Source: Desulfatibacillum sp.
GTDB taxonomy: Bacteria; Desulfobacterota; Desulfobacteria; Desulfobacterales; Desulfatibacillaceae
Length of the DNA: 64,000 bases
Assembly (NCBI GenBank): GCA_016342355.1
Contig: JAEINP010000011.1
Location: 1 to 64,000 of the forward strand
Reading direction: 5' to 3'
Shown here: piece by piece, positions 10,301 to 19,250 of the stretch
Position numbering within the stretch: position 1 is the first letter of the stretch
Layout: every line of letters starts with the position of its first letter
Position numbers and translations under genes: made by a program
Notes under the pieces: generated by a model
Told to the model about the DNA's origin: nothing
Database searches by the model: none
What the model saw: only the letters and a program-made list of their open reading frames with translations

Positions 10301-10608
10301 CAGGGAGAGAAGGGGGATTGCTCCTCGTTCCCGGCATGGGGGACAACTCTGGAGAATAACTCGTGCATGTAGGCATTGGGCATGGAGATACAAAGGTTGG
10401 CGCAACCCTGATTGATTTCAGCAAGCGTCAAGTGGAGCCAACGCCCCATGACCGGGTTTTGGACCAGGATCACTTCCGGTTCCAGGGGGGGCAGAGGCGC
10501 CTGGCCTATCAAGTCCGCCAATTTTCCGGCCAATACTCTGAGGCTGTTGCTGGCATAGACCCGAAGACATTCCTGGCCGTTTGTGAGTGCGTTTTGCGCC
10601 TGTGTCAT
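7360..10608 (-). CDS. recC: Exodeoxyribonuclease V gamma subunit RecC
   Basis: The scaffold subunit of RecBCD that in E. coli scans for Chi. The 1082-aa product begins with the RecC pattern LRVYASNSLRVLAGKLADLI, then VQNPVMGRWLHLTLAE. It contains the inactivated-helicase segments DILVMAPDMDLYAPYVEAVF, PYSIAHKE, GRFEAVSVLDA and a C-terminal RecB-nuclease-like fold. It is first in the recCBD operon behind the promoter at 10662-10690. An AAGGAATTC ribosome binding site precedes the ATG. Whether Chi recognition matches that of E. coli cannot be judged here. Confidence 0.93.
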   Translation of the reverse strand: MTQAQNALTNGQECLRVYASNSLRVLAGKLADLIGQAPLPPLEPEVILVQNPVMGRWLHLTLAEINQGCANLCISMPNAYMHELFSRVVPHAGNEEQSPFSPWAMTWRIMDALDRFLDSPPFTEIQRYLQDDPDGRKRFGLSSRVAGVFDRYLLFRPGMVLNWDQGKGEHWQALLWREISRDFPRQHRPALQQDFFRALDTSSPAPESLPKRISLFGVWGMPPYHLSIFSGLSRVLPVNLFHVSPCRQYWADALSNRQITRITSQSPFTPHEELHLEKGNALLATLGGVGRDFLSLLIDRDCHPEEIYAEPFGVELLGMIQGEILDLTGAESPEKRQAPKGDRSLSIHNCHSPMREMEVLYDHVLRFLEENPGLEPRDILVMAPDMDLYAPYVEAVFSSPGSDGTRIPYSIAHKEIRTISPGINAFLEIMELCQGRFEAVSVLDAAGLPPVAEKFGFFETDQDTLAQWVSQTRIRWGANADSRQALGLPGMGENTWESGLDRLLLGYAMSGSQEDFFQGISPFDDLAMEDAPLLGRFTGFVASLVSLSEKMTHPHTIVEWVNILEGMVFDFLGPETDDIHLLQIALSKLSAAETEHGFFQPVSISVVKAGLINLLGKSMPSAGIMRRGINFCSISQGAGIPSPLICLVGMDDGAFPRQEVALGFDYMARSPKLGDRSPRGDDRFAFLQAILNAEKTLHISYVGQGIQDNAPLCPSPLVSELIDYVEAGFDLSQASPLITIHKLQAFDPAYFSGQTPGLFSYSRQLCQAAIMLQKSRKSPRVFFQQSIAMPQDAERSVDLETLCSFFRLPARFFLRERIGLVLDELSGVVESAEPFNLGGLERHRMAGLMVEKTAQGHHPMDLFPMAKAQGELPHGNVGTWAFNQLAEQMASFAKNTASRLASATRRIDAEVELEGYRVRGRLDPVGPQGLFLYRTATVKAYDRLNAWIRHLLLCLAKPESGLETFYAGIDKTVRFDGLPEDEALRHLAELLSIFSQGLEKPVPFFPETSFAFAKALATSRDHAKALGAARGKWEPGFYNNGESLNAYSALCFEGQNPLSRDFQAIATRVFGPVLEYQQEGGW

Positions 10609-10661
10609 GAATTCCTTGAATGCCTATTGGAAACAAGCCTGATTGTTTAACAGATGGCTAC

Positions 10662-10690
10662 CTATTAAAACAACCGGGCCGACAATGCAA
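10662..10690 (-). promoter_or_regulatory. Sigma-70-type promoter of recCBD
   Basis: On the minus strand TTGCAT (10690-10685), a 17-base spacer and TAATAG (10667-10662). It lies about 54 bases before the recC ATG, in the gap after the histidine kinase gene, so recCBD can be transcribed separately from the sensor genes. Confidence 0.6.
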
Positions 10691-10698
10691 GGGGGCGG

Positions 10699-12300
10699 CT
10701 AATTGGCTGGAAGGATCACATGAAAGACTGCGCCCTGGCCAGGAGTGGACTCCACGGTGATATCGCCTCCGTGTTTTTTCACAATGGAAAGGCAGGTGGC
10801 AAGCCCCAAACCCATACCCCGTTGACTCCCTCGGCTCTTGGTGGAAAAATAGGGCTCAAATATTCGGGATTGGTCTTCTTGGGCAATTCCACAGCCCGTA
10901 TCTGAAAAGGAAATCCGGACATAAGGCCCGGGACTGAGTTGGAGGAGATTCTTCCCGTCCAGGACCTGGTTTTCGCCTCGAACGCTGAGTTCTCCCCCCG
11001 CTTCCATGGCCTCTTTAGCGTTTAGAACGATGTTTTGCACCACCTGTCCCATCTGAACACTATCAACCAACACGGGAAAAAGGCTTGGAGGCAAATCATA
11101 TTTGGCCTTGATGTCAGACCCTCCTAAAAGGGACTCACATCGCTGTTGTATAAGCTCGGATATGTCGGTTTCTTCTTTTAGAGGAGCGCCGCCGGAAGAA
11201 AAGGTCAATAGCCTGGCTGTCAGACTTCGGGCGTGTTCAATGGACTCGCAGGAATTCAAGAGAAGTTGTCGGTCCGGGTTGCCCGGAGCCATGTCTGCGG
11301 CTACCATTTCGGTATTTCCCAGGATAATTGTGAGTAGATTATTGAAATCATGGGCTATGCCGCCCGCAAGCACGCCAAGGGACTCCAACTGCCGGAGCTT
11401 TAATTGTTCCTCTTGCAATTGATGATGCTGGGTGACGTCCCGGATGACAAACACCCCTCCCACAATAACGCCCCGATTGTCCTTGACCGGCGCCCCACTC
11501 AGGCTGAGAAAACGTCTTTCTCCCTTTGTTGGGACAATATCATTGGGGAAAAGCAGTATTTCCCCCTGCAAAACAACTCTTTTGAAGAAGGAGGAAAGAA
11601 GTTCTGACTTTTTAAAATGGTCTGTGGAAAAAACAGCTTCCAGCAAACGTCCTTGAAGCACATCCTGGGGAATTCCAAGAATAACCTCCGCCCTCAGGTT
11701 GGCGGAAAGAATACGCAAATCCTTGTCAATGGTTATGACAGCGTCGCCAATGCCCTTTAAAATGGCGCTGGATTTTTCTTTTTCTTCATACAAATCCGCC
11801 AGAGCCCGGTTTAAGGCCCGGATGGGCAGACGGCGTAAGGTCCAAAAAGTGATGAAGCCCATCAGCAAACCGACCAATAGAGCCATGGCGGTTTTTTTAA
11901 GTAGCGGACGATACGAACGTTCCAAAACCACAAAACCCACGGGTTTTCCTGAAATCCAAAAATTTTTGCTCATGGTAATGGCGGGAAATTCCGTGTCATG
12001 GGGAATTTCCATGACCAGATTCATATCCTGGTCAAAAATTTTTTTGGAAACCCCCTCAGGGACATCTCCTCCGCCCCGAAGGACAATTTCTTCCAGACGC
12101 TCTTCCATAAAAGGCCACAGCCCTGGATATTGCGCAGCAAAATTGCTTGCGGTCCGGGTCGTTATTTCGGCGGCCGTGCTGACTACAGCGCTTTCATGTT
12201 GGAAGGCTGTTGCAAAGTATACAGTGGGTATTCCAAGGGCTATAAGCCCGGAGATGATTCCTGATAACAAGGTGGTGACAGCGCTAATGCGGTTTGGCAT
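10699..12300 (-). CDS. PAS-domain sensor histidine kinase
   Basis: A 533-aa membrane sensor kinase. An N-terminal hydrophobic helix (SGIISGLIALGIPTVYFA) and a second near residue 140 (MALLVGLLMGFITFW) flank a periplasmic sensor of about 110 residues. A PAS domain follows (ILKGIGDAVITIDKDLRILSAN onward). The H-box is GGIAHDFNNLL with His317, then NAKEAMEAGG (N box), DTGCGIAQ, FEPYFSTK and GMGLGLATCLSIVKKHGG. The H-box type (HDFNN) is that of NtrB-like kinases. It lies 20 bases after a periplasmic-binding-protein gene that probably supplies its ligand sensing. No response regulator gene is adjacent. Confidence 0.9.
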   Translation of the reverse strand: MPNRISAVTTLLSGIISGLIALGIPTVYFATAFQHESAVVSTAAEITTRTASNFAAQYPGLWPFMEERLEEIVLRGGGDVPEGVSKKIFDQDMNLVMEIPHDTEFPAITMSKNFWISGKPVGFVVLERSYRPLLKKTAMALLVGLLMGFITFWTLRRLPIRALNRALADLYEEKEKSSAILKGIGDAVITIDKDLRILSANLRAEVILGIPQDVLQGRLLEAVFSTDHFKKSELLSSFFKRVVLQGEILLFPNDIVPTKGERRFLSLSGAPVKDNRGVIVGGVFVIRDVTQHHQLQEEQLKLRQLESLGVLAGGIAHDFNNLLTIILGNTEMVAADMAPGNPDRQLLLNSCESIEHARSLTARLLTFSSGGAPLKEETDISELIQQRCESLLGGSDIKAKYDLPPSLFPVLVDSVQMGQVVQNIVLNAKEAMEAGGELSVRGENQVLDGKNLLQLSPGPYVRISFSDTGCGIAQEDQSRIFEPYFSTKSRGSQRGMGLGLATCLSIVKKHGGDITVESTPGQGAVFHVILPAN

Positions 12301-12320
12301 ATTGGCCCCTCAGGACGAAT

Positions 12321-13181
12321 TTAAGGCAGAAAGTGACCGGAAGACTCCAAAATTTCCCTGCCTTGGGCTGACAGAATGTATTCAACGAATTCCCGTGCAG
12401 TCGACGACATGTCCGGCCGAAATATCAGGTAGTAGGTTTTATAATAGGAATAGGCCGGGTTTACTTTGGCGTCAATCAAAGGCGGAATGCCTTCCAGGGC
12501 CAACACCTTGACGTTTCTTTGCTCTGCTATAATCTGCCCAAGAGATAGGGACGCCAGAGAACCTTTTATGGACTCCAACAGATCCGCTGTTTCCTGGTCT
12601 GTCACGGCAAACATCATGCCATTCCGTTTGAGTGCTTTGTCCATCGCCTTATCCATTTCCGAAGACATGGATCTGATAAGCAGGGTGTCCGATTCCTTGG
12701 GCGGTCGCACAATCAGGTGAATGGGACTGCCGTCCGGCCATGTGAGGGAATCCCCGGAATAAATATCCGCCAATTGCCTTTTCGTGACTCCCGACCCGGA
12801 GGAGGCAGCCGTAGTGGCGAAAACAAAGGGGGTCATGGCATAAGCAATGGAAGTCAGGCCCTGGACGAGTTCCCTTTTTTTCAGGGGACGCACACTCAAG
12901 GCAAGATCCACCTTTTTCTGCAGCAAGGCTTTGATGCCCCCGCTGCTTCCCAGGCTGGGCAAGACCTTGACCGCGACACCGGGGTTAGCTTCCATGAAGG
13001 CCTCACCCAATAAACGAGCCGCACCCAGGGAGGAACCGGTTCCTCCAATCACGATTTGAACCTTTGCACCCGAAGCCTCCTGGATTTCCGCCCAAGATTC
13101 CGTGGAAAGGGACAACACCAGCAAGACAGTCAAAAAAAGGCCCGTAAAGCGTGCAAACATCCTGATGGTTAAGGTCTGCAT
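12321..13181 (-). CDS. Phosphate-binding-like periplasmic protein (PstS-type fold)
   Basis: A 286-aa exported solute-binding protein. A signal peptide (FTGLFLTVLLVLSLSTESWA) ends near residue 31. The mature part has the PBP pattern GGTGSSLGAARLLGEAF, SLGSSGGIKALLQKKVDLALSVRPLKKRE and KRQLADIYSGDSLTWPDG, as in the PstS-like group. GGAGG precedes the ATG. No permease or ATPase genes follow. Its partner is the histidine kinase 20 bases downstream, which suggests that it presents an anion to the kinase and is not part of an uptake system. The ligand is unknown. Confidence 0.82.
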   Translation of the reverse strand: MQTLTIRMFARFTGLFLTVLLVLSLSTESWAEIQEASGAKVQIVIGGTGSSLGAARLLGEAFMEANPGVAVKVLPSLGSSGGIKALLQKKVDLALSVRPLKKRELVQGLTSIAYAMTPFVFATTAASSGSGVTKRQLADIYSGDSLTWPDGSPIHLIVRPPKESDTLLIRSMSSEMDKAMDKALKRNGMMFAVTDQETADLLESIKGSLASLSLGQIIAEQRNVKVLALEGIPPLIDAKVNPAYSYYKTYYLIFRPDMSSTAREFVEYILSAQGREILESSGHFLP

Positions 13182-13215
13182 ATTACCTCCGGGACAAGTG
13201 CGAGGTTAAAAACCG

Positions 13216-15132
13216 CTAATAAGACACCCGCCTAAGCACCGATCTGGGTAAAACCTCCAAAAACCGGGAGGGACGGTATAAATAGGTCATGGTTGCAGGA
13301 TCGAAAACATCCATGGGATGCACAAAAAAAAGCTCCTTTTTCGCTCTTGTGGCAGCCACGTACATGAGGCGCAACTCTTCTTCCAGGCTGTCTCCCTGTT
13401 TGGCCACAGCCTGGCGGGAAGGAAAGCGGCCTTCCAAGGTCCAGATCACAAAAACAGCCTCCCACTCCAACCCCTTGGCCGAATGGATGGTGGACAGGAC
13501 CATGCGGTCCGGCGGCGCCTCGCCTACGGATAGAACCTCCTCCACCGTACTGTTGGGAGGTTCCAGGGTCACGTCGTGAATAAACTTTTCAAGATCCGTG
13601 CCATACCTGTCCATCATGGTGACAAGCTGGTCCAGGTCTTTTTGCCGCTTGGGCCAATTGTCAAAATTGGTTTCCAGGTAAGGCTTGTAGTATTCCAGGA
13701 CCTTTTTGCCCAGGTCCGAAACCTTTTGACCTGGCCGGGAAAGGTCGAAAATAAAGTCCCGCAGGAGATTGAATCCTGATTTGATGGAAGGGGCGGGCTT
13801 GATGGACGCCAGATCCTGGCCCGAACAAATTTTATCCGTCAGTGTCTGGGCGGTTTTAGGACCTATCTTATTCAATAACATAAGCGCCCGGTTCCAGCTA
13901 AGGCGATCCGTGGGAAAGGCGGCAATCCTTAAATGCACCAGTACGTCCTTGATATGGGCGGATTCCATAAACTTGAACCCCCCGTATTTGACGAACTTAA
14001 TCCCTGCCCGGGTAAGCTCCACCTCCAGGTCAAAGGCCTGATAACCGGCGCGGAAAAGCACGGCGATTTCCTTTAAGGGAATCCCCTGGCTCTGCATCCT
14101 TTTGATTTCTTCCACCACAAAATTGGACTGGGAGTTTTCGTCCGGCGCACTCACCAGGGATGGAGCTGCGCCGCCCTGGAGATTGGTGAACAGGGTCTTG
14201 GTGTATTTTCTGGTAGCCTGCTTGACAATGCCGTTGGTCACATCCAAAACCGGCTGATAGGACCGGTAGTTTTCCTCAAGGCGAATAATTTTTGTATTGG
14301 GAAAGACCTCGGGAAAGCGCATGATGTTCTCAAAGTTGGCGCCCCGGAATCCGTAAATGCTTTGGCAGTCGTCCCCCACAACCATGACGTTCTGATGGCC
14401 CTGCCCCAGGTAACGCAAAATATCCGCCTGGATGGTATTGGTGTCCTGGTATTCGTCCACCATGATGTAGTCGTACTTTTTCGCCATGGCCTCGCGGATA
14501 TCCGGCTCCGTGGCTAATAAAATACGCATGTGGAGCAACAGGTCATCAAAGTCCATGAGGCTTTCGCGGGACTTGGTCAGGGCGTACTGGGTGAACATGT
14601 TGTCCAGGTAATCCTTATGGGGAATAAAATGGGTATATTCATCAAACAGGATTTTTTCCACGCTCATGCCCGTGTTGGCGCTTCGGCTGAAAATGGAGGC
14701 GACGGTCCCTTTTCGGGGGAAGTTCCGGGTGCCCTTGGGAACATATTCCTTACGCAGGCTGTCCACAAGGGCTTCGCAATCAGGGCGGTCCAGGATCACA
14801 AAGCCCGGATCAAACCCCAGTTTGTAGGCATAACGGCGCAACATCTGGTGGGAAAAAGAATGGAAGGTCCCCCCAGCCACCTCGTCGCAATTCATCTCCA
14901 ATAGCTGACCTGCCCGCCGGAGCATTTCTCCCGAAGCCTTGCGAGTGAACGTAAGAAGCAGGATGCGTTCAGGGGGTACGCCGCAATCCACCAGACGGGC
15001 CACCCTGTATGTAAGGGTCCGGGTTTTGCCGCTACCTGCCCCGGCAATGACCAGCATAGGGCCTTCCAGGGTGGTTACAGCATCATATTGGGACTCGTTC
15101 AGGTCCTTTTCGTATTGGATTTTGGGGGCCAT
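13216..15132 (-). CDS. UvrD/Rep-family ATP-dependent DNA helicase
   Basis: A superfamily 1A 3'-5' helicase of 638 aa, shorter than UvrD (about 720). Motifs in order are Q-motif LNESQYDAV, Walker A GAGSGKT (31-37), TFHSFSHQML, IMVDEYQDTNTIQADI, VVGDDCQSIYGFRGANFENI, RLEENYRS, LSTIHSAKGLEWEAVFV and RLMYVAATRAKKEL. It is closest in pattern to the PcrA/UvrD-like helicases of Deltaproteobacteria. Its start lies 2 bases after the stop of a 75-aa gene in the same operon. A role in repair or replication restart is likely but the exact subfamily is open. Confidence 0.9.
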   Translation of the reverse strand: MAPKIQYEKDLNESQYDAVTTLEGPMLVIAGAGSGKTRTLTYRVARLVDCGVPPERILLLTFTRKASGEMLRRAGQLLEMNCDEVAGGTFHSFSHQMLRRYAYKLGFDPGFVILDRPDCEALVDSLRKEYVPKGTRNFPRKGTVASIFSRSANTGMSVEKILFDEYTHFIPHKDYLDNMFTQYALTKSRESLMDFDDLLLHMRILLATEPDIREAMAKKYDYIMVDEYQDTNTIQADILRYLGQGHQNVMVVGDDCQSIYGFRGANFENIMRFPEVFPNTKIIRLEENYRSYQPVLDVTNGIVKQATRKYTKTLFTNLQGGAAPSLVSAPDENSQSNFVVEEIKRMQSQGIPLKEIAVLFRAGYQAFDLEVELTRAGIKFVKYGGFKFMESAHIKDVLVHLRIAAFPTDRLSWNRALMLLNKIGPKTAQTLTDKICSGQDLASIKPAPSIKSGFNLLRDFIFDLSRPGQKVSDLGKKVLEYYKPYLETNFDNWPKRQKDLDQLVTMMDRYGTDLEKFIHDVTLEPPNSTVEEVLSVGEAPPDRMVLSTIHSAKGLEWEAVFVIWTLEGRFPSRQAVAKQGDSLEEELRLMYVAATRAKKELFFVHPMDVFDPATMTYLYRPSRFLEVLPRSVLRRVSY

Positions 15133-15134
15133 AA

Positions 15135-15362
15135 TCAGGACCTGTCCTTATAATTGGACAGATCGGAAACAAAATCCATGAAATCCCTTTCAATCAGGAA
15201 TCGGGAGATCATTGTGTTGACTGCGTCGGAGGTGTCCACCCGGTACACACCCTTGGCATCCGCCCCGGCCGCTTCCTTGGCGCGGGCCACAATGGTTTTG
15301 AGGGCTTCCACCGGAATTTCGATGTTGGCGTTGATAAGTAACGTTTCATTGGAATCGTTCAT
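15135..15362 (-). CDS. Conserved-looking small protein of unknown function (75 aa)
   Basis: ATG 15362 has a good GGAG ribosome binding site, better than the ATG four codons upstream. The product is acidic, 75 aa, without cysteines or membrane segments, and reads IEIPVEALKTIVARAKEAAGADAKGVYRVDTSDAVNTMISRFL. It is the first gene of the helicase operon, 2 bases before the helicase start, and is driven by the strong promoter at 15417-15445. The tight coupling suggests a helicase partner, but nothing in the sequence proves this. Confidence 0.72.
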   Translation of the reverse strand: MNDSNETLLINANIEIPVEALKTIVARAKEAAGADAKGVYRVDTSDAVNTMISRFLIERDFMDFVSDLSNYKDRS

Positions 15363-15416
15363 GCGAGTCTCCATAATGTATTGTGGAAATAGCTTGTGGT
15401 CTTGCTTTGCCGGTCG

Positions 15417-15445
15417 ATAGTATGTAATCATTGGAACCCTGTCAA
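15417..15445 (-). promoter_or_regulatory. Near-consensus sigma-70 promoter of the helicase operon
   Basis: Minus strand: TTGACA (15445-15440), exactly 17 bases, TACTAT (15422-15417). The predicted leader is about 45-50 nt before the 75-aa gene. Confidence 0.75.
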
Positions 15446-15533
15446 GAAGGCGGACTATCCCCGATCCGATTGGTTATCATCCGGACCAAAAAATAAGCAA
15501 AGGCCTGATTGGGCAATACATACGGAGGCGAAC

Positions 15534-16739
15534 ATGGATTTTGAGTTATTGCAGAAATACGCGCAGGTATTGTGGTGGGGACTTTCTACCGCCAGGCTGG
15601 AGAAATATAAGAAAGGCGATATCATTCTGGTCCGGTATGACCGGCCAGCCCTTGAAATGGCCGAGGTCCTCCAGGCCATGCTTTTGAAAAAAGGTATGAA
15701 TCCGGTACTCAGATTGAGCTATACCCCCACCATGGAACGCCAGTTCTACGAGGATGCCAATTCCAAACAATTGGTTTTTATCGCCCCCGGGGATGAGGAG
15801 CTCTTCAGGAATATCAATGGGAGCGTCAGCCTTTTGGCGCCGGAATCCCTCACCCATCTGGCCCATATCGACTCTGCGAAAATGGGCAAGGCCGCCGTGG
15901 CCCGTAAACCTTTTCGGGATATCCTGGACAAAAGGGAGCAGCAAGGGAGCTTTGGCTGGACCCTTGGAATAATACCCACCCCGGAGCTTGCCAAACAAGC
16001 CCGCATGTCCCTTAAATCTTATACGGAACAATGGCTCAAGGCTTGTTTGCTGGACCATGAAGACCCCTCCGCCCAATGGAAGAAACTATTTGACCGGGCC
16101 ATTGCCCTTAAGGCGTGGCTTAACAACATGGATGTGGGATACTATCATGTGGAGTCTGCCAATATGGACCTCAGGGTCGCCCCGGGCGAAAAGCGCCGCT
16201 GGATAGGCATTTCCGGCCACAATATCCCCAGCTTCGAGCTGTTTCTTTCCCCGGACTGGCGCGGGACCGAAGGGGTTTATTATGCCAATCAGCCCTCCTT
16301 CAGGAGCGGCAACTACGTCAAGGGGGTCCGTCTGGAGTTCTCCAAGGGCAAAGTAAAAAAAGTCTCCGCCCTGGAAGGCGAGGACTTTGTGAAAAAACAG
16401 GTGGCCATGGACCAGGGGGCCGGCAGGCTGGGCGAGTTTTCCCTGACAGACAAGACCTTTTCCAAGATTGACAAATTCATGGCAAACACCTTGTTTGACG
16501 AAAACTACGGTGGCAAATTCGGCAACTGCCACGTGGCCATTGGCGCTTCGTACGCAGACACCTATGCCGGGGACGTAAAACAGCTTGACGCCGCCCTGAA
16601 AAAACAACTGGGTTTCAACGACTCGGCCCTGCACTGGGATTTGGTGAACACGGAAAAAAAGACGGTCACCGCCCATTTGCAATCCGGGGATTCCCTCATC
16701 ATATACAAGGACGGCGTATTTACCGGTCCGTTTGAATAA
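15534..16739 (+). CDS. M29-family aminopeptidase
   Basis: A 401-aa metallo-aminopeptidase of the thermophilic M29 (AmpS/AmpT) family, cytosolic, releasing N-terminal residues from peptides. Evidence is the N-terminal LLQKYAQVLWWGLSTARLEKYKKGDIILVRYDRPALEMAEVLQ, a GRLGEFSLTD segment supplying a metal-binding Glu, GNCHVAIG supplying a His and the C-terminal ALHWDLV with the His-x-Asp pair. ATG 15534 is chosen for its GGAGG site; the frame is open further upstream to 15396 without a site. The stop TAA overlaps the priA ATG (TAATG). Confidence 0.85.
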   Translation: MDFELLQKYAQVLWWGLSTARLEKYKKGDIILVRYDRPALEMAEVLQAMLLKKGMNPVLRLSYTPTMERQFYEDANSKQLVFIAPGDEELFRNINGSVSLLAPESLTHLAHIDSAKMGKAAVARKPFRDILDKREQQGSFGWTLGIIPTPELAKQARMSLKSYTEQWLKACLLDHEDPSAQWKKLFDRAIALKAWLNNMDVGYYHVESANMDLRVAPGEKRRWIGISGHNIPSFELFLSPDWRGTEGVYYANQPSFRSGNYVKGVRLEFSKGKVKKVSALEGEDFVKKQVAMDQGAGRLGEFSLTDKTFSKIDKFMANTLFDENYGGKFGNCHVAIGASYADTYAGDVKQLDAALKKQLGFNDSALHWDLVNTEKKTVTAHLQSGDSLIIYKDGVFTGPFE

Positions 16740-19213
16740 TGAAGCAGCCTGGAACAAAACAGGACAACTCCTCTGAACCGGACGCCTATCTGGAGGTGGC
16801 TGTTGCAGCTCCTCTGGACCATACCCTGACCTACAAGGTTTCGCCGGACCAGGCAAGTCTGGCCGAATCGGGAAAAAGAGTGCTGGTCCCCTTGGGGCGG
16901 CGAAGGGTCACAGGCTATATTCTGGGGACCGCCCCAAAGCCCCAAGAGTTTAAGGCCCGTTCGATCCTGGACATCCTGGACGAGACCCCCCTGTTCCCGG
17001 AAACCATGGTTCCCCTGTTCCGCTGGCTGTCTGACTACTACCTGTACCCCATCGGCCAAACCATTAAAGAATCTCTGCCTTCCGGGGTGAATGCCCTGGA
17101 ACTGGCCATGGTCCACCTATGCCCTCAAGGTCAGGAGGCTTTGGAACAGGGCGACGCCAACGCCAAGGAACACAGGCTTTTGGAAATCCTGGCGGCTGCT
17201 GGTCCCCAGGCCCAAAACCAATTGTTGAAAAAAGCGGGCAAGGGGGCCTCGGTTTCCACCATCCTGAGCATGCAGCGTAAAGGATATGTGGAAATCCGGC
17301 GGGTATTGCAACAGGGCCGGGTCAAATCAAAAACCGAAACCTATTTAAAGGCGGTGCTTGAAAAAAGCGATGCACCGGCCCGGCAGAAATCCCGGCATAA
17401 GATTTTGGAAATCCTGCCCCGCGAGGGGGATATGGCCCTGGGGGATTTGAAGAAAGAGGTCCCATCTGCACCTCGCTGGATCTGGGTCATGGAGGAGGCC
17501 GGGGAAATCGAGGTTTTTGAAAAAGAAGTCTACCGTGATCCCTTTGGAGAGCCCATCCCGCCTGATACCGAGCGCTTTACCCTTACCTCCGAGCAGGAAA
17601 ATTCCTACAATAGTATAGTCCAGGCTCTGGGCAAGGGGTACAAAACCTGCCTGCTTCACGGGGTTACAGGCAGCGGCAAGACCGAGGTTTATTTACGGAG
17701 TGTGGAAAAAGCTCTGGAAATGGGGTTATCGTCCATAATCCTGGTGCCGGAAATCGCCCTGATATCCCAGATGCAACGGAGTTTCCTGGCCCGGTTCGGG
17801 GATAAAGTGGCGGTGCTGCACTCCGGCTTGTCGGATGGTGAACGCCTGGACCAGTGGATGCGCATAATACGAGGCCAGGCGCCTATCTCCATGGGAGCCC
17901 GGTCTGCCATTTTCGCCCCGGTTAAGAATCTTGGCCTGGTGATCGTGGATGAAGAACACGATGAGTCGTATAAGCAGGACAATCGCCTGCGCTATCAGGC
18001 CCGGGACCTGGCGGTTATGCGCTGCCATATGGAAAAAGCTGTGACTGTGCTGGGTTCGGCCACTCCGTCCATATCCTCCCGGCATAACTGCACCACGGGC
18101 AAATTTAAAAAAATCTCCATCAAAAACCGGGTTGCCGAAAGGCCCTTTCCCGAGGTGACCCTGGTGGACTTGCGCAATGCCACCACAGGAACCAACCGCT
18201 CCCTGCTTACGGACGTTCTCAAACACCACCTTGCCCTGACCCTGGACAAGGGTGAACAGGCCCTCCTGTTTCTGAACAGGCGGGGATTCGCCAATTTTCC
18301 CGTTTGCCTGGAGTGCGGCGGAACCATTACATGCTGCCATTGCGATGTTTCCCTGACCTATCACCAGGGCGACGGAACCTTTCAGTGCCATTATTGCGGT
18401 TTTTGCCAGGATATCACCAAAGGATGCCCTTCCTGCGGCTCCCACAACCTGAAGATGATGGGCATGGGCACGGAAAAGATAGAGGACTCCCTGCACACCC
18501 TGTTTCCCCAGGCAACCATATCCCGCCTGGACAGGGACGTGGTCAGCAAAAAGGGGGCGCTGGTTTCCGTACTTAAAGGCCTCCGTGAGGAAACCACGGA
18601 CATTGTGGTGGGCACCCAGATGGTCACCAAAGGGCACGATTTTCCAAATATTACTCTGGTGGGTATTGTGTGCGCGGACTTGTCCATGGGATTCCCGGAT
18701 TTTCGGGCGGGAGAGCGGACTTTTCAACTTCTGGCCCAGGTGGCGGGAAGGGCGGGGCGCGGAGACAAACCCGGCCGCGTGATCTTGCAAACCTACAACC
18801 CGGAGCATTTTTGCATTGCCACGGCATGCAGCGGAGACTACGAGGCCTTTTGCGCCCAGGAATTGAAATTCAGACACCAGTTGAAATACCCGCCTTTTTC
18901 CCGCTTGGCCCAGATCCGTTTTTCCGGCAAGGATAACAAGGAGACCGCCGGGTTTGCAGGGGGTATCGGAGAAGAATGCCGCAAACTCCTGTGGGCGGAT
19001 AAATCCTTCAAGGATGCCATCCAGGTGCTGGGTCCCATTCCTTCGCCCATTGCCCGCATCGCCCAGCTGTACCGCTGGCAGATGCTGCTGAAAGGCCTGG
19101 ATCACAAGGCTTTCCGGGCCTATTTGAGGCAGGTGAACCGGATTATACAGTCCAGGACCACGGCCAATGGCCCGGGGGCTGTCATTGATGTGGACCCGGT
19201 GAACATGTTATGA
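16739..19213 (+). CDS. priA: Primosomal protein N' (replication restart helicase PriA)
   Basis: An 824-aa superfamily 2 helicase that restarts collapsed replication forks. An N-terminal DNA-binding domain (VAVAAPLDHTLTYKV, VLVPLGRRRVTGYI) precedes Walker A GVTGSGKT (308-315) and a DEEHDESYKQ Walker B. The zinc domain has CLECGGTITCCHCDVSL, CHYCGFC and CPSCGSHNL, which is eight metal-binding cysteines plus extras. GTQMVTKGHDFPNITLVGIV and QVAGRAGRGDKPG follow. The length is about 90 aa more than E. coli PriA (732), mostly in the region before the helicase core. It is coupled to the aminopeptidase gene by a TAATG overlap. Confidence 0.95.
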   Translation: MKQPGTKQDNSSEPDAYLEVAVAAPLDHTLTYKVSPDQASLAESGKRVLVPLGRRRVTGYILGTAPKPQEFKARSILDILDETPLFPETMVPLFRWLSDYYLYPIGQTIKESLPSGVNALELAMVHLCPQGQEALEQGDANAKEHRLLEILAAAGPQAQNQLLKKAGKGASVSTILSMQRKGYVEIRRVLQQGRVKSKTETYLKAVLEKSDAPARQKSRHKILEILPREGDMALGDLKKEVPSAPRWIWVMEEAGEIEVFEKEVYRDPFGEPIPPDTERFTLTSEQENSYNSIVQALGKGYKTCLLHGVTGSGKTEVYLRSVEKALEMGLSSIILVPEIALISQMQRSFLARFGDKVAVLHSGLSDGERLDQWMRIIRGQAPISMGARSAIFAPVKNLGLVIVDEEHDESYKQDNRLRYQARDLAVMRCHMEKAVTVLGSATPSISSRHNCTTGKFKKISIKNRVAERPFPEVTLVDLRNATTGTNRSLLTDVLKHHLALTLDKGEQALLFLNRRGFANFPVCLECGGTITCCHCDVSLTYHQGDGTFQCHYCGFCQDITKGCPSCGSHNLKMMGMGTEKIEDSLHTLFPQATISRLDRDVVSKKGALVSVLKGLREETTDIVVGTQMVTKGHDFPNITLVGIVCADLSMGFPDFRAGERTFQLLAQVAGRAGRGDKPGRVILQTYNPEHFCIATACSGDYEAFCAQELKFRHQLKYPPFSRLAQIRFSGKDNKETAGFAGGIGEECRKLLWADKSFKDAIQVLGPIPSPIARIAQLYRWQMLLKGLDHKAFRAYLRQVNRIIQSRTTANGPGAVIDVDPVNML

Positions 19214-19250
19214 TTGCCGCCACCATAAACTATTAAGGAAAGGTTTTGAT

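Noticed and set aside
17726-19105. Minus-strand frame of 459 codons across priA
   Set aside because: Antisense shadow; no start site or protein family features.
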